Origin: DASYLJ01 sp036009625 | Lineage (GTDB): Bacteria; Desulfobacterota; Binatia; DP-6 | Assembly (NCBI GenBank): GCA_036009625.1 | Contig: DASYLJ010000127.1 | Location: 26,856 to 90,855, forward strand | DNA: 64,000 nucleotides | Reading direction: 5' to 3' | In this document: positions 41,143 to 50,700 of the stretch, piece by piece | Numbering within the stretch: the stretch's first letter is position 1 | Layout: each line of letters opens with the position of its first letter | Position numbers and translations under genes: made by a program | Notes under the pieces: model-generated | Database searches by the model: none | What the model was told of the DNA's origin: nothing | What the model saw: only the letters and a program-made list of their open reading frames with translations

Positions 41143-41793
41143 ATGAGAGCCGCGGGGTCGGTCCGATCCGCGGCGCATGGAGATCACCGGATGGACCTGG
41201 ATAGGTTACTCGACGCCGCGGACACGGTCGTCGGACGCCAAGGCATCGCGAACCTCACGCTCGAAGCGGTGGCATCGGAGGCCCACGTCAGCAAGGGAGG
41301 GCTCCTCCACCACTTCCCCACGAAGGATCGGCTGATCGAGGCGCTGGTTCGCCGCTGCGCGGACGGATGGCGCACGCGTTACACCGCGGCGTGGGAGGAG
41401 ACGTCGGACGGTCCGGGCCGCATGGCGCGCGCGCTCGTCGCGATGTGCCTGGCCGACGATGAGCTCTGGACGGAGCAGCTCCGGCAGAGCTCGTCCGCCG
41501 TCTTCGCGGCGTTGGCGCAGAACCCTGCGCTCATCGAGCCCATGCGCGTCGTGTATGCGGACCTCCATCGTCGTATCGCAGCGGACGACCTGCCTCCGGG
41601 CGTCGGCGAGGTCGTCGTCACCACGATCGACGGGCTGTGGCTCAACTGGGTGCTGGGGCTCGTGCAGATCGACGCCGCGATGAAGGCGCGCCTGCAGCAG
41701 GCCCTGACGACACTGCTCGCGCCGACCGCGAGCGCGCGTACGATGCGCACGGCGCGCGGCGGCGCCGTGGCGCGAGCGGGACGGCGCCGATGA
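41143..41793 (+). CDS. TetR-family repressor of the RND efflux operon
   Basis: A 216-residue regulator. The N-terminal helix-turn-helix is classical TetR: LDAADTVVGRQGIANLTLEA and VASEAHVSKGGLLHHFPTKD, with the 'GLLHHF' variant also seen in TetR proteins carrying C-terminal domain type TetR_C_37-like. The ligand domain is all-helical. ATG 41143 is used; ATG 41191 (MDLDRLL) is an alternative start that would remove a non-conserved 16-residue extension. The stop overlaps the start of the membrane-fusion gene (ATGA), so it is co-transcribed with the pump it probably controls. The inducer is unknown. Confidence 0.9.
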   Translation: MRAAGSVRSAAHGDHRMDLDRLLDAADTVVGRQGIANLTLEAVASEAHVSKGGLLHHFPTKDRLIEALVRRCADGWRTRYTAAWEETSDGPGRMARALVAMCLADDELWTEQLRQSSSAVFAALAQNPALIEPMRVVYADLHRRIAADDLPPGVGEVVVTTIDGLWLNWVLGLVQIDAAMKARLQQALTTLLAPTASARTMRTARGGAVARAGRRR

Positions 41794-42896
41794 GCCGCCG
41801 CGTCCCATTGGGCTCCGCCGGTATCGTCCTCGCCGTCGTGCTCGTCGGCGTGACGCTCGCGGCCTGGAAGTACGCATCACTGCGCGCGGCCGATGCGGAC
41901 TCGGCGCACCAGACCGTGCCGCTCGAGGCAGTGACGGTCGCGGTCGCGCGACCGCTCGAGCATCGCGGGACGACGTCGTCGATCGGCACCGTGCTCGCGA
42001 TGCAGTCGATCACGCTCCGGAACGAGCCCTCTGGCACGGTGCGACACGTCGCGCTCGTGCCGGGGCAGGTGGTCGAGACGGGGACCGTGCTCGTCGCGCT
42101 CGACGTCGCGGTGGAGGAGGCGGAGCTGCGCGCCCAGCAGGCGCAGGCGACACTCGCGCAGACGCAGCTCGCCCGCATTCGTCGCCTGCGCACCGACGGC
42201 ATCGCGCCGGAGATGGAATTCGACCGCGCCGTCGCCGAGTACGACGTCGCCATGGCGCAGATCGCGCGCACGAAGGCGGTGATCGAGCGGAAGACGATCC
42301 GCGCGCCGTTCCGCGCGCGTGTCGGCATCGCCGACGTGCATCCGGGCCAGTACCTCACCGAAGGCACCGAGCTGACTACGCTCCAGAGCGTCACGAACGA
42401 CGCCCACGTGGACTTCGCCGTGACCCAGGACGTGGCCGCGGGCCTGCGCGTCGGTGACGTCGTCGATGTCTTCGGTTCGGCCGGGACGCCGGTCCCGGCG
42501 ACGATCGTGGCCGTCGACGCGCGCGTCGACTCCGCGACCCGGAACGTGCTGGTGCGCGCCCGCACCGACGCCGCTGGGGCACCGGCACCCGGGTCGTCGG
42601 TGCGCGTGCAGGTGCCGGTCGGTGCGACGGTGCAGGCCGTCGCCGTCCCGATCAGCGCGGTGCGCAAGAGCGCGACCGGCGACCACGTGTTCGTGATCGC
42701 CGAGACGAGCGACGGCCCGCATGCGCAGGTCCGCCGCGTGCATGTCGCCTCGTCGACGGGCGACGAGGTGATCCTCCACGACGGCGTCGCTGCGGGGGAA
42801 CGCGTCGCATCCACGGGCGCCTTCAAGCTGTACGAGGGCGCAAAGGTCTCGATCGTGGATCAGGCGGCGGCCGATACCGCGCGGAGCGGCGGCTGA
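41790..42896 (+). CDS. RND efflux periplasmic adaptor (MFP)
   Basis: A 368-residue periplasmic adaptor of an RND pump (AcrA/MexE type). One N-terminal membrane segment (GIVLAVVLVGVTLAAWKYA) is followed by the lipoyl half SGTVRHVALVPGQVVETGTVLVALD, a short helical hairpin (AELRAQQAQATLAQTQLARI), the second lipoyl half (IRAPFRARVGIADVHPGQYL), a beta-barrel and a membrane-proximal domain. The start overlaps the tetR stop by 4 bp and the stop lies 2 bp before the RND gene. The lipoyl motif pair and order are complete. Confidence 0.95.
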   Translation: MSRRVPLGSAGIVLAVVLVGVTLAAWKYASLRAADADSAHQTVPLEAVTVAVARPLEHRGTTSSIGTVLAMQSITLRNEPSGTVRHVALVPGQVVETGTVLVALDVAVEEAELRAQQAQATLAQTQLARIRRLRTDGIAPEMEFDRAVAEYDVAMAQIARTKAVIERKTIRAPFRARVGIADVHPGQYLTEGTELTTLQSVTNDAHVDFAVTQDVAAGLRVGDVVDVFGSAGTPVPATIVAVDARVDSATRNVLVRARTDAAGAPAPGSSVRVQVPVGATVQAVAVPISAVRKSATGDHVFVIAETSDGPHAQVRRVHVASSTGDEVILHDGVAAGERVASTGAFKLYEGAKVSIVDQAAADTARSGG

Positions 42897-42898
42897 CG

Positions 42899-45800
42899 AT
42901 GCGATCGTTCACCGACGTCTTCATCCAGCGGCCGGTCCTCGCGATCGTCCTGAACCTGGCGCTCGTCCTGATCGGCTGGCGTTCGCTCTCGTCGCTTCCC
43001 GTGCAGCAGTACCCGAGCATCGAGAGCGCGTCGGTGCTGATCACGACCGTCTATACGGGTGCCAGCGCCGAGACCGTGCGGGGATTCCTCACCACGCCGA
43101 TCGAGCGCGCGGTCTCCGCCATCAGCGGCGTCGAATACATCGAGTCGACGAGCCGCGCCGGCGTCAGCAGCATCACGATGCAGCTGAAGCTCGGCCACAG
43201 CAGCACCGCGGCGCTCGCCGAGGTGACGGCGCGCCTGCAGCAGGTCCGGTCCGAGCTGCCGGCGGACGCGGAGCCCCCGGCAGTGGAGATCCAGCGAGCC
43301 GATCGTCCGTATGCCTCGTTCTACGTCTCCCTGACGTCGTCGACGTGGAGCGTGCCGCAGATCACCGACTGGGCGATCCGGAACCTCCAACCCGAGCTGC
43401 AGACCATCGCCGGCGTGCAGCGCGTCGGTATCGAGGGCGGCCGGCCGCTCGCGATGCGCGTCTGGATCGACCCGGCGAAGCTCGCCGCCGTCAACCTGTC
43501 TCCGGGGGACGTGCAGGCGGCCCTGCAGAAGAACAACTATCTGGCCGCCGTCGGTCAGACGAAGGGCACCCTCGTCCAGGTGAACCTGCTCGCGAACACC
43601 GACCTGCGCTCGGTGCAGGAATTCCAGGACCTGATCGTCGCCGATCGGAAGGGCGCCGTCGTGCGGCTGTCGGACGTCGCGCGCGTCGAGCTCGGCGCCG
43701 AGGAGCCGAACTTCATCGCGAAGCTCGACCACGCCGAAGGCGTGTACCTGTCCGTCTACCCGCTCGTCGGCTCGAATGAGATCGAGGTCGGGCACAAGCT
43801 CCGCGAGGAGATGGAACGCCTGCGCCCCACGCTGCCGAAGGAGCTCGACATGAAGCTCGCGTTCGACGCGACGGTCTTCATGGAGGACGCCCTCTACGAG
43901 ATCGCGAAGACGCTCGTGGAGACCATCCTGATCGTCGGCCTGGTGGTGTTCCTGTTCATGGGATCGTTGCGGACGGCCCTCGTGCCGCTCGTGGCCATGC
44001 CGGTGTCCCTGATCGGCGCCGGCGCGCCCATGCTGCTCTTCGGATTCAGCCTGAACCTGCTGACGATCCTGGCCATCGTGCTGTCGGTCGGGCTCGTGGT
44101 CGACGATGCGATCGTCGTCGTCGAGAACGTCGCGCGCCACGTCCGCGACGGCAAGTCGCGCATCGAGGCTGCGCTCGTCGGCGCGCGCGAGCTGGTCGGA
44201 CCGATCATCGCCATGACGATCACGCTCGCGGCCGTCTACGCGCCGATCGGTTTCCAGGGCGGGCTCACCGGCACGCTGTTTCTCGAGTTCGCGATCACGC
44301 TCGCGTCCACCGTCGTGCTGTCGGGCGTCGTCGCGGTGACGCTGTCCCCGGTCATGAGCTCGCGCTTCGTGCATCCGCACGGCCAGCAGAGCCGCCTCGA
44401 GACCGTCGTCGATCGCGTCTTCGGCATCGTCCGCGATCGCTACGCCAGCCTGCTCGACGGCGCGCTCCAAATGCGGGGCGGGATCGTGGCGGCGGCGGCG
44501 CTCATCATGCTCGCGGCGTGGCCGCTCTACACGTTCTCGCGGCAGGAGCTCGCCCCCGTCGAAGATCAGGGGCACATCAGCCTTTTCTCGTCGGCCGCGC
44601 CCGACTCGACCGTCGAGGCGGCGAACCACGAGTCGCACGCGGTGATCAACGCGGCGATGCGCTTCCCGGAGTTCGAGCAGATGTGGTCGCTCACCGCCTC
44701 ATGGGGCGGGTTCGGTGGAATGGACCTCGCCGACTGGCGCCAGCGCGACCGGACGTCGGCCGACCTCTACGGCGAGGTGTTCGGCGCGGTGTCGGGCATT
44801 CCCGGGCTGCGCGTGTTTCCGCGCCTCGATCCGCCGTTGCCGAACGCCGGCCAATACGACGTCGAGCTGGTGATCCAGGGCGACGGCCCGATCGAGCAGA
44901 TGCGCCAGACGGCGCAGGACGTGATCGACGTGGGTCACCGCAGCGGCAAGTTCCTGTACGTCGAGACGGATATGCAGATCGACCTCCAGGAGGCCAGCGT
45001 CGTGATCGATCGCGAGCGACTCGCCGACCTGGGGCTCGACCTCGCCGGCGTGGGACGCGAGCTCGGCACGCTCCTCGGCGGCGCGTACGTGAATCGCTTC
45101 AACTTCTTCGACCGCAGCTACAAGGTCATCCCACAGCTCGGCGACGCCGAGCGCGCGTCGGTCGGACCGCTGCTCGACCTCAAGGTGAAGACCCCGTCCG
45201 GCGAGCTCGTCCCCGTCTCCACCTTCACCCGGATCGAGACCGGCGTCGGACCGCGATCGCTGAATCGCTTCCAGCAGCGGAACGCCGTGCGCGTCTTCGG
45301 CGGCGTCAAACCCGGCGTGACCAAGGCGGAGGGCCTGCACATCCTCGAAGAGGCGGCGCTGGCGGCCACCGGCAACCCCGGCGCGCTCGACTATGCCGGC
45401 GAGTCGCGGCAGCTCCGCCGCGAGGGCTCGGCGCTCACGGTGACGCTCGGCTTCGCGATCGTGCTCGTCTACCTGGTACTGGCCGCGCAGTTCCACAGCT
45501 TCCGCGATCCGCTCATCGTCCTGCTCGGCTCGGTGCCGCTCGCGATCTCCGGCGCGCTGATCTTCAGCTTCCTCGACCTCACGACCATCAACATCTACTC
45601 GCAGGTGGGCCTCATCACGCTCGTCGGGCTGATCGCGAAGAACGGCATTCTGATCGTCGAGTTCGCCAACACGTTGCAGCTCCGCGGTCTGGCGAAGGGC
45701 GTGGCGTTGCGCGAGGCGTCGTTGACGCGCCTGCGGCCGGTGCTGATGACCTCGGCGGCGACGGTGTTCGGGCACCTGCCGCTGGTCTTCGTGTCGGGCC

Positions 45801-46006
45801 CGGGCGCCGAGGCACGGAACAGCATCGGCATCGTCCTCGTCGCCGGGATGACGGTCGGCACGGTGTTCACGCTCTTCGTCGTGCCCGTCTTCTATTCGCT
45901 CATCGCCGCGACCCACGTGACGACGCAGGAGCCGTCGCACCTGGAGCCGCGGCGAATCGGCGAGCCATCGGGTGGGCACGCGGTGGCGGTGGGGAGCCGC
46001 TCGTGA
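42899..46006 (+). CDS. RND multidrug-type efflux transporter
   Basis: A 1035-residue inner-membrane RND permease of the HAE1 (AcrB/MexF/MdtB) type, full length for the family. The proton-relay helix 4 has LSVGLVVDDAIVVVENVARH with the conserved Asp pair. Two large periplasmic loops follow helices 1 and 7, as expected. Family blocks such as FIQRPVLAIVLNLALVLIG at the N-terminus and QVGLITLVGLIAKNGILIVEFAN in the second half are intact. It forms an operon with the TetR and MFP genes; no outer-membrane TolC-type gene is in the operon, so it would use one encoded elsewhere. The substrate range cannot be read from sequence. Confidence 0.97.
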   Translation: MRSFTDVFIQRPVLAIVLNLALVLIGWRSLSSLPVQQYPSIESASVLITTVYTGASAETVRGFLTTPIERAVSAISGVEYIESTSRAGVSSITMQLKLGHSSTAALAEVTARLQQVRSELPADAEPPAVEIQRADRPYASFYVSLTSSTWSVPQITDWAIRNLQPELQTIAGVQRVGIEGGRPLAMRVWIDPAKLAAVNLSPGDVQAALQKNNYLAAVGQTKGTLVQVNLLANTDLRSVQEFQDLIVADRKGAVVRLSDVARVELGAEEPNFIAKLDHAEGVYLSVYPLVGSNEIEVGHKLREEMERLRPTLPKELDMKLAFDATVFMEDALYEIAKTLVETILIVGLVVFLFMGSLRTALVPLVAMPVSLIGAGAPMLLFGFSLNLLTILAIVLSVGLVVDDAIVVVENVARHVRDGKSRIEAALVGARELVGPIIAMTITLAAVYAPIGFQGGLTGTLFLEFAITLASTVVLSGVVAVTLSPVMSSRFVHPHGQQSRLETVVDRVFGIVRDRYASLLDGALQMRGGIVAAAALIMLAAWPLYTFSRQELAPVEDQGHISLFSSAAPDSTVEAANHESHAVINAAMRFPEFEQMWSLTASWGGFGGMDLADWRQRDRTSADLYGEVFGAVSGIPGLRVFPRLDPPLPNAGQYDVELVIQGDGPIEQMRQTAQDVIDVGHRSGKFLYVETDMQIDLQEASVVIDRERLADLGLDLAGVGRELGTLLGGAYVNRFNFFDRSYKVIPQLGDAERASVGPLLDLKVKTPSGELVPVSTFTRIETGVGPRSLNRFQQRNAVRVFGGVKPGVTKAEGLHILEEAALAATGNPGALDYAGESRQLRREGSALTVTLGFAIVLVYLVLAAQFHSFRDPLIVLLGSVPLAISGALIFSFLDLTTINIYSQVGLITLVGLIAKNGILIVEFANTLQLRGLAKGVALREASLTRLRPVLMTSAATVFGHLPLVFVSGPGAEARNSIGIVLVAGMTVGTVFTLFVVPVFYSLIAATHVTTQEPSHLEPRRIGEPSGGHAVAVGSRS

Positions 46007-46058
46007 GCGCGAGCCCGGCACCGTCGCGCGGCGCCGGACTCGGCGAGCGGGTGGTCGT

Positions 46059-46514
46059 CTATGCCCCGTCCGGGATGGTCGGCTCGACCAGGATCGCGAG
46101 CTGCGACAGCGACTCCTGCCACCCGACGTAGCAGCCGTCGATGGGGATCACCGACGGGATCCCCTCCTGAACCGCCGTGAGGTCGGTTCCGCAGGACACG
46201 GTCCGGAGCGTGATCGTCACCGGCATCTCGCCTGACAGGTTCGGATCGTCGAATCGATCCGTGTAGCGGATGCGCTCGTACGGCGTGAGCTCGACGTAGG
46301 AGCCACCGAAGGCATGCGTCGTTCCGGTGCCGAAGTTGGTGAACGACATCCGGTAGCCGCCGCCGACCCGCGCGTCCATCTCGTGGACCTTGCCCGTGAA
46401 CCCGTGCGGCGGCAGCCACTTGGCCATCGCGTCGGCGTCGATGAAGGCACGGTAGATGCGTTCGGCGGGAGCGCGGATCACGCGGTGCAGGCGGACGGTG
46501 TTCGATTCGGCCAT
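46059..46514 (-). CDS. SRPBCC/AHSA1-family protein
   Basis: A 151-residue START-like protein of the AHSA1 group: RVIRAPAERIYRAFIDADAMAKWLPPHGFTG, DARVGGGYRMSFTNFGTG, ELTPYERIRYTDRFDDP and the C-terminal GCYVGWQESLSQLAILVEP helix are all typical. The start at 46514 is supported by an AGAGGAGA site. Members bind hydrophobic ligands or act as small stress-related proteins. It is 98 bp downstream of a small-protein gene and a VOC gene on the same strand, a common set in detoxification-type neighbourhoods. Confidence 0.92.
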   Translation of the reverse strand: MAESNTVRLHRVIRAPAERIYRAFIDADAMAKWLPPHGFTGKVHEMDARVGGGYRMSFTNFGTGTTHAFGGSYVELTPYERIRYTDRFDDPNLSGEMPVTITLRTVSCGTDLTAVQEGIPSVIPIDGCYVGWQESLSQLAILVEPTIPDGA

Positions 46515-46612
46515 GTCGAAATCTCCTCTTGCTCTGGATTCATACGATCGACGAACCGGGAACGGCGAAATCGACAACCCGCACCGCACGAACTACGTGC
46601 ACCAGCGACGGC

Positions 46613-46825
46613 TCACGCCGGCGGGACGACCACGCGCTTCACCTCCGCCATGTACCGTGCGGCGATCGAGGCGGCCTCCTCCGGCGTGCTCCCGCGCTGG
46701 CGCGCGTCGAGGTACGCCGCATACCAGTCCCACCAGTCGTGCTTTGGGGCGACCTTTTCGAACGCGCCATGATGTTCGCCCGTCTCGTGCAGGAGCTGTG
46801 CGAGCGCCGCGACGTCCATCGTCAC
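46613..46825 (-). CDS. Small conserved helical protein downstream of a VOC gene
   Basis: A 70-residue acidic-to-basic helical protein: VAALAQLLHETGEHHGAFE, KHDWWDWYAAYLDARQRG, STPEEAASIAARYMAEVKRV. I have no named family for it, but the WWDWYAAYLxAR block is a pattern seen next to glyoxalase/bleomycin-resistance genes in several bacteria. The GTG start overlaps the VOC stop (GTGTGA), so translation is coupled; ATG 46819 is an alternative. It may be a partner or regulator of the VOC protein. Confidence 0.8.
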   Translation of the reverse strand: MTMDVAALAQLLHETGEHHGAFEKVAPKHDWWDWYAAYLDARQRGSTPEEAASIAARYMAEVKRVVVPPA

Positions 46826-47277
46826 ACCCGGCCCGGAAGCCGCTCCGTGAGCTCCTGCAGCATCCAGCCGTTGCCGTCGGGATCGCTGAACGAGGCGTAC
46901 GAGCCGTAGGACCGGCCCTGAGGATCGGGACCCGACGCGCGCCCCACGGTGCCGGTATGGAAGCCGGCGCCGAGACCGCCGCCGGCATCGTGGAACACCT
47001 CGCCCACCTGGATGCCGCGTGATGCGAGGTCGGCCCGCGTCGCCGCGATGTCGACCACCGCCAGCACCATCCGATCGATCGACCCCGGCTGCGCGGACGT
47101 GACGCCCGTGCCGAAGATGATCGAGCAGGCCGAGCCCGGCGGCGTGAGCTGCACCACCCGGTAGCCAGCGCCGTCGGCGAAGTCGATGTCCTCGCGGAAA
47201 CCCATCCGCTTGTAGAAATCCTTGGCGCGGTCGACGTCGGAAACGGGAAGGACCACCACTTCGAGCTTCAAATCCAT
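46822..47277 (-). CDS. VOC-family glyoxalase/bleomycin-resistance-like protein
   Basis: A 151-residue protein of the vicinal oxygen chelate fold, with two beta-alpha-beta-beta-beta modules: LEVVVLPVSDVDRAKDFYKRMGF at the N-terminus and YASFSDPDGNGWMLQELTER at the C-terminus, including the metal-site glutamate. Preceded by a GAGGAG site. First gene of the set VOC - 70-aa protein - SRPBCC on the minus strand. Substrate unknown; members include glyoxalases, dioxygenases and drug-binding proteins. Confidence 0.95.
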   Translation of the reverse strand: MDLKLEVVVLPVSDVDRAKDFYKRMGFREDIDFADGAGYRVVQLTPPGSACSIIFGTGVTSAQPGSIDRMVLAVVDIAATRADLASRGIQVGEVFHDAGGGLGAGFHTGTVGRASGPDPQGRSYGSYASFSDPDGNGWMLQELTERLPGRV

Positions 47278-47281
47278 ACGG

Positions 47282-47522
47282 TCATCTCCTCACGGTTCGG
47301 TTTCGATTGATGGACTCGTCACGCGTCACGTGAACTGACGGGTTGCACCGACGGGCCGGCTTCGCGACGGTGATCGAGCTCCCGAGGCCGCTCCCCGCGA
47401 CCATTTTCCCCACGTAGACGTCGGACTCCGCCCGAACGAAGTCGTCGACGGTGACCGTACGGGCTCGGCAAACGCGACACCGCGATCAGCATGATACCAA
47501 GTGCGACGCGATGGGTCCGCAT
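47282..47522 (-). pseudogene. N-terminal remnant of a DUF1254-like exported protein
   Basis: A minus-strand ATG at 47522 opens a frame with a signal-peptide-like start (MRTHRVALGIMLIAV). After about 20 codons the protein-like sequence continues in another frame from near 47458: VTVDDFVRAESDVYVGKMVA, then GLGSSITVAKPARRCNP to a stop at 47282. The second part resembles the conserved VTVDNFVRAETDxYF block near the N-terminus of DUF1254/DUF1214 proteins. The rest of that family's length (normally over 400 residues) is missing. It is a frameshifted and truncated remnant immediately upstream of the VOC gene. Confidence 0.5.
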
Positions 47523-47702
47523 CGCGGCGGAGTAGCCGGTTCCGCTCGCCCTGTCTACGGCGTCGCTAGTGCAGGCAATACCGTTCGCGCAGAACGACCC
47601 GCGTCAGAACCGCTGCCTGATCTCCTAGCCGAACGTTCGCGGCGCCGCGTAGTAGCACGACGCTCCCGTGAGACGGGGCGCGCCGAGGGGCCGGCATCGG
47701 CG

Positions 47703-50700
47703 TCATCGATTGTCTGACAGAAATGGCCCACCAAGGCGATCGAGTTCGCTCCGTCGTCCAAACCACTCTTCCACTCCCAACTTGCGATAGTCACCTTCGG
47801 CAGACCACGCGCGCCCGGTGATCATCTCGACCCACGGGCGTAGCCGTCTCTGATCGTCGGGAAGCACGCTCGGCGTCGTCCAGTAGCGAACGGCCCCCGA
47901 GTCGTCCCCCGAGACGATCGACCGCCTAGGCGTCTCCTCGACCTGAATCGCAGTCACCGCGCCGCCGTGAACCATCGGCGGCCCGAGCTGGATTCCGCTG
48001 ACCGTGTCCCAGACGCGAAGCTGAAGATCGGTTGAACCGGTCAGGAACAATGTACCATCACTCGAAAACGCCGCAGCGGTGACAGGACCACCGTGCATGA
48101 GTGGAGGAGAAATGGGCGCGAGCATCTCCGTGCTCCACATCCGGGCCGTCCCGTCGAGGCTGCCGGTCGCCACGGTCTCACCGTTCGGTGAAACATGGAG
48201 CACCGTGATGGCGCTCGATGCTACCTGACGTCGGCGCGCCGGGCTGATCCCGCCGGCCGTGAAGACCGATAGCTGCCCGTTCGCGCCGCCGGCGAAAATC
48301 GCTTCGCCAGTTCCATCCATCGCAACTGCAGCGACCGGTTCGCCGGCTTCGTACTCGCCGACCAGTCGCGGATCATCCGAGATGCGCCAGACGCGAACTC
48401 GCTGATCCGCGGCTGCCGTCACGACGAACTCACGATGGATCGAGAGCGCAATGACGTTCGCTGGATGCGGCAATGAACGCGTGGCGCCGCGCCAGATCGG
48501 AGACCTTACCTCCACGACGTCCCCGCGGACGGTCGCGCTGGTACCCTCCGCGGCGAACGCCACGCCGGGGACTGCGCCCGGTCGATACTCGTCGCCGATC
48601 TCGGCCCTTCCGCCGCCCCAGGAGATCCACGGGACGGCGGTGTTCACCCTGATCGGACTTCCGGGGCGGCGCCCCTTCGAACGACGTATGGCTCCGTCGG
48701 CATCCAGCGTAATGGCGCCTTTGCCCTTCCGATCGAAACCGACGACGACGGTCTTGGACGCCAAGCCATAGGCGCCGGAGCCTCCCAGCACCCAGTAGAC
48801 CGGCGTAGTCCCGCCTCGTGAGTCCTCCATCGCCACCACTGTTTCGCCGTCCGGCGAGGTCGCGATCTGACTGACAGGTTGCTGCAACATCTCCCAGCTA
48901 TCCGAATGGCGATCGGCAAGGGTCCACCCGCGAACGCCACGTCCGCTCGCAACGAATATCGATTTATTCCCCGAGCCGAACGACACCGCGTCTACGCCAT
49001 CCGCCATCGGCAGGTGCGCGATCTCACGACCGACCGCTTGTTCTTCCCCGCCGACGCTCCATACATGCACATGGTTGCCGGTCGCGGCCGCGATCAGGCG
49101 CGAGTCCCAGCTGAACCACGCCCCCACGAAGCGGTCGTGCCTGCACGAGGGATCAGACGGAACCCAGTGTTCGAGCGGTCGTACGCCGTCAGCACCGACA
49201 CTGACGAACGTCACTCCTGGCCCGAACGCGATTGCACGCTCGCCACTAGGCGCCATGCGAACCGAAGCGCCACGCTCCCCGACGACGAGCGGCGGATCGA
49301 GACGTCGACCGGTCGCCGCATCGTGAACGGAGAGCACGCCGTGCTTCGTAACGACGATCGCTCGATCGCCGCTTACGTCGACATCGATCGTCCCGCGGGG
49401 AGCCCCCCAGGCACCTCGCAACGCGAGCCCCGCCGAGGAGAGCCCCCAGATAGTTACGCGCCCCATCCTGTCGAACACGACGACATCGCGGCCGTTCGCC
49501 GCAAACCTCGCACTACGAATTCCGTGGCGACTCCAGCCGGACCCGACACGCACCATTCCCTCCGCTCGAATTTGCCACGCGACCACATGACCATCGTGCG
49601 TATGCTCCACCACGGCTTGCGCATCCGGGCTCAGCACGACCTCGGACGCCACTCGCAACAAGGCATCGGCGCTCACGCGTGGTCGTGCCTCCCAAAGCAT
49701 GCTGCCGATCGACGTATCGGTGGCGACTCGCAAGCCGGCGGCGGTATCTATGAGCCGCGCACCCCGGACCTCGGCCTCGTGTGGGAGCAGACGAACAGTA
49801 TCGATCTCGAACCTTGGCGCCCATGCCACGATCGCGTTGGCGCCGACATCGGTGTCCCACGCCAGTAGTGCGCCGCGTTCGAGACCGAGGAGTCGGCTCG
49901 ACTGCAGCTCGGCTCTAGAGAGCAGCCCGCGCCTCGTGTCGGCGACGAGCACCGTATCCCGATCGATCGGTGTGATTGCACGTCGGCCCACGCGATCAGA
50001 CTGCCAGGCGGCATCGTCCACCGTCGACAGGACGCCCATCGAATCCACTCTCTTCAGACTCCCGTCACCCCACGCCCAGAGCGAGGCCGCTGATCGGGAG
50101 ACGAGCGCCAACGCCCGACCGTCCGGCGAGAGCCACGCGCGCACCGGCTCGTCGACGTCAATTGTCTGGGCGCTGCCGTCGAGGCCATCAACGAGTCTGA
50201 CGATCCCGGAGCTCTTCGGCACGAGTACGACACGTGGAGCCTGAGCGGCAGCGAGCGCTACCATGTCCGTCGTCGGCACCGCCTGACCAAGTGAGGCTCC
50301 GACGTCCATGTCCAAGAATTGCCCGTCGTCCCGCCGGACAGCGAACATGCGGTTCGGGTTCTTCCAGATCATGAACAGGACGCGCAGGTCGTCAACGGAC
50401 ATCGGTAGTTCCCGCTTGGCCTGGCGTCCAACGTCGAAGACGACCAGCCGCTTCGTATCGGCATCGACGTAGGCGAGGTCACACCCGAATGTGAATTGCG
50501 GCGACACACCGCGCGCGCCATGCAGCAACGTGATGCCCGCCGAGTTCGCATCGAAGCGCCACAATCGAACATTCACTTGCGGCAAATTGGACACCGTAAA
50601 GGCGATGTTCGAAGCCCATGGGCATGCGACCATACCCCCGGCCTGATCGTGGCGCGCACCATCGCGGCGCTCGCCGGTGACCGGATCCCACAAGTCGATC

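Noticed and set aside
36950..47620. Shared TCAGAACCGCTGCC at about 36957 and 47604, each readable as a C-terminal QRF-stop
   Set aside because: Only 14 bases; no flanking similarity or outer-membrane protein sequence to support a repeat or remnant.
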